5,256 bases of DNA from F1-60-MAGs149 sp044369995 (lineage in GTDB: Bacteria; Actinomycetota; Thermoleophilia; Gaiellales; F1-60-MAGs149): contig JBILWG010000142.1 of assembly GCA_044369995.1 (NCBI GenBank), forward strand, positions 1 to 5,256, given 5' to 3'. Both the position numbers and the translations under genes were made by a program. The first letter of the stretch is position 1, and each line of letters starts with the position of its first letter. Positions 1 through 5,256 of the stretch are shown here, piece by piece. Under the pieces are notes generated by a model. It made no database searches. It was not told where the DNA came from and worked only from the letters and a program-made list of their open reading frames with translations.

Positions 1-3000
1 CATCTCGTCCTGCTGGTCGAGAGTCGCGTGGGCTACACCAACCTGTGTCGTCTGATCACGGCGGCGCATGCCGGAACGCGTGCCGGCGGCGGCGCTGTCG
101 CACGGCCGCCCAGCGTGGCACTCGAGTGCGTGCTGATGCATGCGGAGGGGTTGTCCTGCCTGACCGGCTGTCCCGAGCGGGGTGTGCTGCACAGCGATGA
201 TCCGGTGGTGGCGCGGAGCCGCCGCGACCAGCTGCTCGAGGCCTTTGGCGAGCGTCTGGCGGTCGAGCTCCAGCGCCCGTTCCGCCAGGGTGCCGAGCGG
301 CGCCTGCGCACCTTCGAGCGGCTGGCACGGGAGCGCGGCCTTCCGCTGGTCGCGACGAACGACGTTCACCTGCCTCTGCGGCGGCGCGGCCCGCTGCAGG
401 ACGTGCTCGTCGCGATTCGCGAGCATGCCACGCTGGATGCGTGCACGGCACTGCTGCGCGGCAATCGCGAACACGTGCTGAAGACGCCCGTGGAGATGGC
501 CGCGCTGTTCGCCGATCTGCCCGAGGCGATCGCCGAGACGCGACGCATCGCCGAGCGCTGCAGCTTCGATCTCACGCAGAGCCTGGGCTACCGGCCGCCC
601 GAGCGCGAGGCCGACTCCGATCGTGCACTCAAGGAGCTCTGCGAGCGCCATCTCGACGATCGCTACCCCCGCTCCTCGCCGTGGCGACAGGAGGCGGGCG
701 AGCGCCTGACGACGGAACTGGGGCTGATCCGCCGGCACCGGCTGGCGGGCTTCTTCCTCCTGCATCGCGAGATCCTCGAGCTGGCCCGTGAGGTCGCGCT
801 CGGCGTTCGTGGCGCCGATGCCGCACGCAATGTGCTGCCGCCGGGGCGTGGGCGCGGTTCGAGCGTGGGCTCGATCGTCTGCTACCTGACCGGTCTCTCC
901 CACATCGACCCCGTCGCGGGCAGGCTGTCGCTCGGGCGCTTCCTCAACGAGGAGCTCGCCTCCACGCCCGATATCGACCTGGACTTCCCCCGTGACATCC
1001 GCGCCGAGCTGATCCGCCGCATCCACACGGAGTACGGGGACCAGCAGGCCGCGCTGGTGGGCGCCTTCGCCACGTACCGCGCGAAGGGCGCGATCCGCGA
1101 GATCGGCAAGGCCCTCGCACTGCCGACGGGCGACATCGCACGGCTCGCCGCGGCGTCGGATGGCTGGAGCGCGGAGGCGGTCGGTGAGGAGCTGCGACGC
1201 GTCCCGGGGCTGCGCGAGCGCGCCGATGATCGTCGGCTGCGTCTCCTCGCCACGCTCTGCACCCAGATCAGCGGCCTGCCCCGGCACCTGTCGCAGCACC
1301 CGGGCGGGATGATCGTGGCGGACCGCCCGCTCAGCGAGCTCGTCCCGCTGCAGCCCGCCGCAATGGCAGGTCGCACGATCTGCCAGTGGGACAAGGACGC
1401 CGTAGCCGACGCGGGCTTCCTCAAGATCGACCTGCTCGGTCTCGGCATGCTCAGTGCGGTCGAGCGCTGCGTCTCCGAGATCCATCGCAGCACCGGGCAG
1501 AGCGTCGACCTGTCGCGCGTACCGCTCGACGATGCCGAGGTCTACGCGGAGATCCAGGCCGCCGATACGGTCGGGGTGTTCCAGATCGAGTCGCGGGCCC
1601 AGATGCAGACGCTGCTGCGCGTGCAGCCGACCTGCCTGGACGACCTGGTGGTCGAGGTGGCGCTCGTCCGACCCGGGCCGATCCAGGGCGGGGCCGTCAA
1701 CCCCTACATCCAGCGTCGCATGGCGCGGCGAGCGGATCCGGAGACTCCGATTCCCTATGCGCACCCGCTGCTCGAGGGACCCCTCCACGAGACACTCGGG
1801 GTGATCATCTTCCAGGATCAGGTGCTCGATGTCGCGCAGGCGCTGGCGGGGTTCACCCCTGGACAGGCAGAGGCGCTCCGGCGTGCGATGAGCCGGCGTC
1901 GTAGCCGCGCGGGGCTCGCGGCACAGTGGCAGGCCTTCCTCGCCGGTGCCGCGGCGCGCGGCGTGCCCGAGCACGTGGCGCGCACGGTCTTCCAGCAGAT
2001 CCTCGCGTTCTCCGCCTTCGGCTTCCCCAAGTCGCACTCCGCGGCCTTCGCGCTGCTCGCGTATCAGAGCGCGTGGCTCCGGCGGCACCATCCGGCGGCG
2101 TTCCTCTGCGCATTGCTGATGGAGCAGCCGATGGGCTTCTATCCGCCGGCCTCGTTGATCCGGGATGCCGAGCGGCGTGCGGTGCAGGTGCTCCCGGTCG
2201 ACATTCGCCACTCGCACGTGGAGGCACGCTGCGAGGGTGCGCGGGCGGTGCGACTCGGCTTGCGGCAGGTGACCGGGCTCGGCGAGGAGGACGCAGAGAC
2301 CATCGTGGCGGAGCGGGATCGGCGTGGTCCGTTTGCGGGCGTGCGGGAGCTGGCAAACCGCCTCGACCTCCCCACCCCGCAGCTGCAGCGGCTGATCGCC
2401 GCAGGGGCCTGCGATGCGCTCGGCCAGCGCCGCCGCCTGCTCTGGGAGCTGGGACTCGCGGCTCGTCCGCTCGGCCAGGGAGCCGGCAGCCAGTTGGCCT
2501 TTGATCTCCAGCTCGGCTCAGCACCGCCCGGTCTGCCGGAGCCAGGCGCCTGGGAGCTGCTCGTCGCGGACTACGCGACGACGGGCGTCTCCGTGCGGGA
2601 ACATCCGATTGCCCAGCTGCGTCCAGTGCTCGGAGAGGTCGCCAGCTCCACGCTGCTGGCGACCTTGCCGCATGGCGCCGGCGTGACGCTGCCCGGTCTG
2701 GCCGTGGCACGACAGCGCCCGAGCAGTGCCAAGGGGATCGTCTTCCTGCTGCTCGAGGACGAGCATGGCCTCTTCAATCTGGTGCTGATGCCCGAGGTCT
2801 ACGAGCGCCAGCGGCTGCTGGCCCGGAGCGAGCCGCTTCTGCTGGTGCACGGCACCGTGGAACGTCGTCAGGGGCAGGTCGCGGTACGGGTCGACACGCT
2901 GGCTCCGCTTGACGTGCCGTCACGTCGAACCCTGGCCTCAGGCGCGGAGCTCCAGCAGTTGCGCAGCGTCGTGCCGGCACCGCAGCACGCCGCGCGGGGA

Positions 3001-3015
3001 CGACGTCACGGCTAG
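1..3015 (+). CDS. dnaE2: Error-prone DNA polymerase III alpha subunit, DnaE2/ImuC type (5' partial)
   Basis: Template-directed DNA synthesis, in this family as the mutagenic translesion polymerase working with ImuA'/ImuB after DNA damage. The frame is open from base 1 and its first nine codons (HLVLLVESR) already match the family, so the GTG at 28 is internal and the true start lies upstream; 1,004 codons are visible. In order: the rest of the PHP domain ending in TNDVH (355-369); the palm with GRGSS (850-864), the acidic PDIDLDF block (967-987) and KIDLLGL (1423-1443), which together supply the three metal-binding Asp; a QHPGGM motif near 1300; the fingers with FGFPKSHS (2017-2040); a helix-hairpin-helix region (about 2245-2370); and an OB-fold (about 2680-2904). 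It ends shortly after the OB-fold, without the tau-binding tail of replicative DnaE1, which favours DnaE2. No frameshift or internal stop is visible. Any LexA box or imuA/imuB partner would be outside the window. Family assignment is firm; DnaE2 rather than another short DnaE is very likely. Confidence 0.95.
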   Translation, partial: HLVLLVESRVGYTNLCRLITAAHAGTRAGGGAVARPPSVALECVLMHAEGLSCLTGCPERGVLHSDDPVVARSRRDQLLEAFGERLAVELQRPFRQGAERRLRTFERLARERGLPLVATNDVHLPLRRRGPLQDVLVAIREHATLDACTALLRGNREHVLKTPVEMAALFADLPEAIAETRRIAERCSFDLTQSLGYRPPEREADSDRALKELCERHLDDRYPRSSPWRQEAGERLTTELGLIRRHRLAGFFLLHREILELAREVALGVRGADAARNVLPPGRGRGSSVGSIVCYLTGLSHIDPVAGRLSLGRFLNEELASTPDIDLDFPRDIRAELIRRIHTEYGDQQAALVGAFATYRAKGAIREIGKALALPTGDIARLAAASDGWSAEAVGEELRRVPGLRERADDRRLRLLATLCTQISGLPRHLSQHPGGMIVADRPLSELVPLQPAAMAGRTICQWDKDAVADAGFLKIDLLGLGMLSAVERCVSEIHRSTGQSVDLSRVPLDDAEVYAEIQAADTVGVFQIESRAQMQTLLRVQPTCLDDLVVEVALVRPGPIQGGAVNPYIQRRMARRADPETPIPYAHPLLEGPLHETLGVIIFQDQVLDVAQALAGFTPGQAEALRRAMSRRRSRAGLAAQWQAFLAGAAARGVPEHVARTVFQQILAFSAFGFPKSHSAAFALLAYQSAWLRRHHPAAFLCALLMEQPMGFYPPASLIRDAERRAVQVLPVDIRHSHVEARCEGARAVRLGLRQVTGLGEEDAETIVAERDRRGPFAGVRELANRLDLPTPQLQRLIAAGACDALGQRRRLLWELGLAARPLGQGAGSQLAFDLQLGSAPPGLPEPGAWELLVADYATTGVSVREHPIAQLRPVLGEVASSTLLATLPHGAGVTLPGLAVARQRPSSAKGIVFLLLEDEHGLFNLVLMPEVYERQRLLARSEPLLLVHGTVERRQGQVAVRVDTLAPLDVPSRRTLASGAELQQLRSVVPAPQHAARGRRHG
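2909..2928. terminator. Possible hairpin in the dnaE2 3' end
   Basis: GACGTG (2911-2916) and CACGTC (2921-2926) are perfect reverse complements separated by CCGT, giving a 6-bp stem with a 4-base loop; a G-T wobble and one further pair can extend it to 8 bp. It lies about 85 bases past the stop of the minus-strand gene. It could end or pause transcription of that gene, since no intergenic space is available. No T-run follows on either strand, so it is not a classical intrinsic terminator, and a 6-bp GC-rich stem can arise by chance here. Confidence 0.2.
3012..3015. other. Interlocked stop codons of convergent genes (CTAG)
   Basis: The palindrome CTAG carries TAG for the polymerase on the plus strand (3013-3015) and TAG for the transpeptidase on the minus strand (3014-3012). 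The two coding regions therefore overlap by four bases with no intergenic DNA. Any transcription terminator for either gene must lie inside the coding sequence of the other. Confidence 0.95.
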
Positions 3016-4697
3016 GTGCGATAGAGGAGCACGGGCATGCCCAGCTCCGCGAAGTCGTAGACCGCAGCCGCATCGGCAGCCGGGACGCGGACACAGCCGT
3101 GAGAGGCGGGATACTCGGGCACATCGTCATACTCGTGAATGGCGAAGCCCTCGAAGAAATACGAGGCGTAGGGCAGCCACGACTTGAACGGCCTCGACCA
3201 GCTGCGCAGTTCCTGTCGCGTCACCGTGTAATCGCCGACGGGAGTGTTGCCCGTCAGACCGCTCGAGATGTGCACGATCCGTGCCACCCGGCCATCGCTC
3301 TGCACGAGCATGAGCACCTGACGGGCCAGATCGATCTCGATGTGCCTGCCCGCCTCCGGGCGGTGCGCGACGGGGCGCTCGGCGCGGCCGGCGAGGGCGA
3401 CGGTCTCCGCCCCGGCAATGCCGTTGCGCTCGAGCCGCTGATAGCCCTGAAAGCCCGTCACGGCCTGCCACGTGGCGCTGTCGAAGCTGCCGGACACGAG
3501 CCGTGGAGCGAGGTAGCCGAGGCGCGCAAGGTTGCTCTGCAGCTCCCGCACGCCCGGCCCACGGTCTCCGAGCTCGAACCCGCCGGGGAAGTTCGTCCCG
3601 GGATCCTTGCCGGCCTGTGCTCGGTACGTGACGGCGAAGTACCCCGCCGCTGCCGTCCGTCCCCACGTCGTAAAGCGCTTCCGGCCCTTGGTCATCTGGT
3701 CGCGGGTGCTGGTGCCGAAACCGCTCACGATCGCGCCGTCACCACCGTCGATCACCGTCCATCCCGTGACCCAGTCGAGCAGCCCCTCCGACCAGCGCAA
3801 CGTGTCCGTGGTGGTGGAGCTCGAGCGCGTCCACCGCGTGGCATTCTCGGTGCCGCTGCGGGACACCTGCACGGTCGTCTGGACGCGTGCGACGTCGTCG
3901 AAGATGATCGGCACCTTCGCGGCCGCGCCCCGCAACGACACCGTCAGGGTGCGGCCGTCACGCGCCGTGAACCGGCGCTTGCCGTCGGATCCCGGATGGA
4001 CGCCGTAGACGAGGTTGCGGTCGGACAGAACGGCCGCCCAGTCGAGGCTCACGCTGCGCGAACCGTCCGGGAGATTGACCACGATGGGCGTCCGCACGCC
4101 GGCCGTGCGCAGCGTGCGGATCGCATTGCTCTGCGACCAGATCCAGGATTCGGTGTCACCACAGGCCTTGGTGGCCGTGTGAACGCCGCAGTCCGGATCG
4201 GTCAACGGCAGGTACCAGACGTTCGGGCTGCGGGGGAACCAGCCCGCCAGGGTGCGCAGCCACGCGGTCTGGTCCCCGGTGTCGAGGGCCACGTTGGCGA
4301 AGAGGAGCTGCAGACCGTGCGCCTTGGCGAGTCGTTGCAGCCGCTGGAATGCCTCGCGGTGGGCGGCATCCGCGGCGGCGCTGGAGACGTCGACGCGGAC
4401 GAGATTGGCGCCCAGCTGACGGATCCGCTTGAAGTCGCGGTTGGCGGTGGTGATGTCGGGTTCGCCGAGCGGCTGGGTGGGATCGGACGGCACGAAGCGG
4501 CTGCCGCCCCACGTCACGCCGCGCACCTTCAACTCGTGTCCCTGTGCATCGACGATGCGGCTGCCCTTGACATGGGCCGGTCGGGCGTCGGCGACACCAG
4601 CGGCGCCCATGCACGCCAGCAGGGCGAGCGCCGTCGCGGTGGAAGCGCGCCGAGAGGAGATCCGTGGCATATCGCGGTCTGCTTCGCGGCCGACCAC
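3012..4697 (-). CDS. Secreted L,D-transpeptidase with GH5-like barrel and peptidoglycan-binding domain
   Basis: Predicted exported enzyme that makes 3-3 peptidoglycan cross-links or attaches proteins to the wall. Residues about 11-38 form a signal peptide (RISSRR, then a hydrophobic stretch, likely cut after ADA at 36-38). Residues about 45-358 resemble a GH5/cellulase TIM barrel: SRIVDAQGHELKVRGVTWGG at the start, LGANLVRVDV (95-104) and YGVHP (231-235). Residues 377-436 are a PG_binding_1 domain (GDRGPGVRELQ, LGYL, TGFQ). Residues 451-560 are YkuD, with His521 and SHGCVR including nucleophile Cys535, so transpeptidase activity looks intact. Where GH5 enzymes have Asn-Glu-Pro, this protein reads Thr-Asp-Pro (166-168), and the second catalytic Glu site reads FDD (266-268), so hydrolase activity is doubtful. 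Start: GTG at 4697 has AGGAG four bases upstream; ATG at 4670 lacks a good ribosome site but gives a tidier signal peptide. LLAC (26-29) is a weak lipobox, so a lipoprotein is possible. Transpeptidase domain certain; barrel family moderately so. Confidence 0.9.
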   Translation of the reverse strand: MVGREADRDMPRISSRRASTATALALLACMGAAGVADARPAHVKGSRIVDAQGHELKVRGVTWGGSRFVPSDPTQPLGEPDITTANRDFKRIRQLGANLVRVDVSSAAADAAHREAFQRLQRLAKAHGLQLLFANVALDTGDQTAWLRTLAGWFPRSPNVWYLPLTDPDCGVHTATKACGDTESWIWSQSNAIRTLRTAGVRTPIVVNLPDGSRSVSLDWAAVLSDRNLVYGVHPGSDGKRRFTARDGRTLTVSLRGAAAKVPIIFDDVARVQTTVQVSRSGTENATRWTRSSSTTTDTLRWSEGLLDWVTGWTVIDGGDGAIVSGFGTSTRDQMTKGRKRFTTWGRTAAAGYFAVTYRAQAGKDPGTNFPGGFELGDRGPGVRELQSNLARLGYLAPRLVSGSFDSATWQAVTGFQGYQRLERNGIAGAETVALAGRAERPVAHRPEAGRHIEIDLARQVLMLVQSDGRVARIVHISSGLTGNTPVGDYTVTRQELRSWSRPFKSWLPYASYFFEGFAIHEYDDVPEYPASHGCVRVPAADAAAVYDFAELGMPVLLYRT

Positions 4698-4701
4698 GCC
4701 A

Positions 4702-4706
4702 CTCCT
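4702..4706 (-). promoter_or_regulatory. Ribosome binding site favouring the GTG start at 4697
   Basis: On the minus strand this reads AGGAG, followed by TGGC and then GTG (4697-4695). The 4-base spacing is a little short, but the match to the 16S tail is good. The alternative ATG at 4670 has only a weak GAAG upstream. This decides the start in favour of GTG, moderately. Confidence 0.55.
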
Positions 4707-4710
4707 GCCC

Positions 4711-4715
4711 GAGGG
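4711..4715 (+). promoter_or_regulatory. Ribosome binding site for the GTG start at 4722
   Basis: GAGGG lies six bases before GTG at 4722, a normal spacing, and twelve bases before the in-frame GTG at 4728. This supports 4722 as the start if the mRNA has a leader. It lies between the two divergent start codons. Confidence 0.55.
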
Positions 4716-4721
4716 TATCCT
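4712..4721. promoter_or_regulatory. Possible overlapping divergent -10 elements
   Basis: The ten bases AGGGTATCCT are palindromic except for one pair. They contain TATCCT on the plus strand (4716-4721) and TACCCT on the minus strand (4717-4712), both fitting the TAnnnT form of -10 hexamers. Plus-strand initiation at the usual distance would fall on the G of GTG at 4728, giving a leaderless message. Minus-strand initiation would fall near 4705, 8 bases before GTG 4697 and 35 before ATG 4670. No recognisable -35 is seen for either, and TAnnnT is a low-information motif, so this is tentative. Confidence 0.25.
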
Positions 4722-5256
4722 GTGGTCGTGCGCCGCCTCACGCTGCTCCTCCTCCCCGTGCTCCTCGGCGTCTTGGCCAGCGCGCCCGGAGCGTCCGCCG
4801 GCGCGCTCGGCGTGGCCGTGGACAGCGGCTTCGAGACGGCGCGCACGACGAACGCCACGGCGGTCGCGCCCGCGGCGACCCTCGATCAGACGCTCGCCAG
4901 CCTCGGGGTGACGTGGGTGCGTGTCGATGTGCGCTGGAACACGATCGCCGCCACCCAGCCGACCAACGCGCGGCTGCCCGGGAATGCCGCCTACAACTGG
5001 GCGGCCGTCGACGCCGCCGTCAGCGCGGCGAGAGCGCTCGCACTCACCAACCAGACGCCCGCGGGTGCTCCGCCCGCGATCCTCCTGTCCATCGGCGGCA
5101 CACCGGAGTGGGCGCGCGTCGACGGCGGTAGCGGCGGCTCGCCCGGAGATCCCGCCTGGGCACCGAAGCGCGCCGCGTTTCAGAACTTCGTCGCGGCAGT
5201 GGTGACGCGGTACGGATCGGTGGCGGCAGCCTACGAGATCTGGCCCAACCCCAACG
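4722..5256 (+). CDS. Secreted clan GH-A glycoside-hydrolase-like protein (3' partial)
   Basis: The frame is open to the right edge, giving 178 residues and no stop. The start is GTG at 4722, with GAGGG six bases upstream; GTG at 4728 is an alternative. Residues 1-26 are a signal peptide: RR, a leucine-rich core (LTLLLLPVLLGVLA), then a likely cut after ASA. The mature part follows the N-terminal half of clan GH-A TIM barrels (GH39/GH5-like): LGVTWVRVDVRW (strand 2 region), YNWAAVDAAVSAARAL (following helix), ILLSIGGTPEWAR (strand 3 with the usual TPxWA), and YEIWPNPN at the very end (171-178). The family normally reads YEIWNEPN there, the Glu being the acid/base catalyst. Here Pro175-Asn176 replaces Asn-Glu, so glycosidase activity is doubtful unless another acid substitutes. 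It diverges from the transpeptidase gene, which carries a comparable barrel, suggesting shared control and a cell-surface role. The exact GH family and substrate cannot be told from half a domain. Confidence 0.85.
   Translation, partial: MVVRRLTLLLLPVLLGVLASAPGASAGALGVAVDSGFETARTTNATAVAPAATLDQTLASLGVTWVRVDVRWNTIAATQPTNARLPGNAAYNWAAVDAAVSAARALALTNQTPAGAPPAILLSIGGTPEWARVDGGSGGSPGDPAWAPKRAAFQNFVAAVVTRYGSVAAAYEIWPNPN

Larger units (their letters stand above)
4691..4728. repeat. Inverted repeat spanning the two divergent start codons
   Basis: CGACCAC (4691-4697) and GTGGTCG (4722-4728) are exact reverse complements, separated by 24 bases and centred near 4709.5. Each arm is the start region of one gene: both genes begin GTG-GTC. 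It could be an operator for a dimeric regulator controlling both genes, or simply the result of two genes sharing the same first two codons. Three of the seven paired bases are accounted for by both starts being GTG. Confidence 0.35.

Noticed and set aside
28..30. GTG at 28 as the start of the polymerase gene
   Set aside because: The preceding nine codons are in frame and match the family (HLVLLVESR before GYTNLCRLIT), and about a hundred residues of the PHP domain would otherwise be missing. The gene is cut by the window edge.
882..1493. 203-codon open frame on the minus strand opposite the polymerase palm
   Set aside because: It is antisense to the catalytic core, with Ser/Arg-rich composition, no domain and no independent ribosome site. 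It is a GC-bias shadow.
1386..1904. 172-codon plus-strand frame overlapping the polymerase
   Set aside because: It is an out-of-frame Arg/Gly-rich reading of the same DNA; the polymerase frame carries the conserved motifs throughout.
1853..2710. 285-codon open frame on the minus strand opposite the polymerase
   Set aside because: It lies fully inside a well-conserved coding region and its translation is Arg/Ala/Pro-rich low-complexity, typical of antisense frames in high-GC genes.
3033..3042. GGGCATGCCC perfect palindrome just inside the transpeptidase 3' end
   Set aside because: Without a spacer it cannot form a useful hairpin, and it encodes Gly-Met-Pro of the YkuD domain. A 10-base GC palindrome is expected by chance at this base composition.
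3532..4008. 158-codon plus-strand frame opposite the transpeptidase
   Set aside because: It looks less biased than the other shadows, but it is exactly codon-aligned antisense to the barrel and peptidoglycan-binding region, with no recognisable domain or upstream ribosome site.
4429..4911. 160-codon plus-strand frame across the divergent start region
   Set aside because: It overlaps the signal-peptide-coding ends of both supported genes in other frames, and its C-terminal half is an Arg/Pro/Ser-rich shadow.
1..5256. Mobile elements, CRISPR arrays, tRNA/rRNA genes, riboswitches
   Set aside because: I saw no transposase motifs, no terminal repeats, no regularly spaced direct repeats and no non-coding stretch long enough to hold a structured RNA.

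Overview
The window is very GC-rich (about 70% by eye), and long open frames appear on both strands through third-position GC bias. Gene content (an actinobacterial-style DnaE2 polymerase, a secreted L,D-transpeptidase and a secreted glycoside-hydrolase-like protein) and the frequent GTG starts suggest a high-GC actinomycete. The polymerase wording resembles Thermoleophilia/Solirubrobacterales sequences as I remember them, but that placement is an inference from memory. The sequence is essentially wall-to-wall coding: three protein genes, with no tRNA, rRNA, insertion sequence, CRISPR array or long non-coding stretch.

Layout. (1) Bases 1-3015, plus strand: a DnaE2/ImuC-type error-prone DNA polymerase III alpha subunit, open at the left edge, so roughly the first hundred residues of its PHP domain are outside the window. 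(2) Bases 3012-4697, minus strand: a 561-residue secreted protein with a TIM-barrel, GH5/cellulase-like N-terminal domain, a peptidoglycan-binding domain, and a C-terminal YkuD L,D-transpeptidase domain with an intact catalytic Cys. (3) Bases 4722-5256, plus strand, open at the right edge: a secreted clan GH-A glycoside-hydrolase-like protein. It starts at GTG and has a clear signal peptide.

The polymerase and the transpeptidase converge, and their stop codons interlock in one CTAG. The transpeptidase and the third gene diverge with only 24 bases between their best-supported GTG starts. Each start has its own Shine-Dalgarno-like sequence. The two starts form the arms of a 7-base inverted repeat, and two overlapping TAnnnT hexamers lie between them.

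Functionally, the polymerase belongs to SOS-type mutagenic repair and has no evident link to the other two genes. The divergent pair looks like a cell-surface module. The most unusual feature is that both members have a GH-A-type barrel in which the usual catalytic Asn-Glu-Pro motif appears to be replaced (Thr-Asp-Pro in one, Pro-Asn-Pro in the other). One of these barrels is fused to a peptidoglycan cross-linking enzyme. These may be glycan-binding or structural barrels rather than hydrolases; this is inference.
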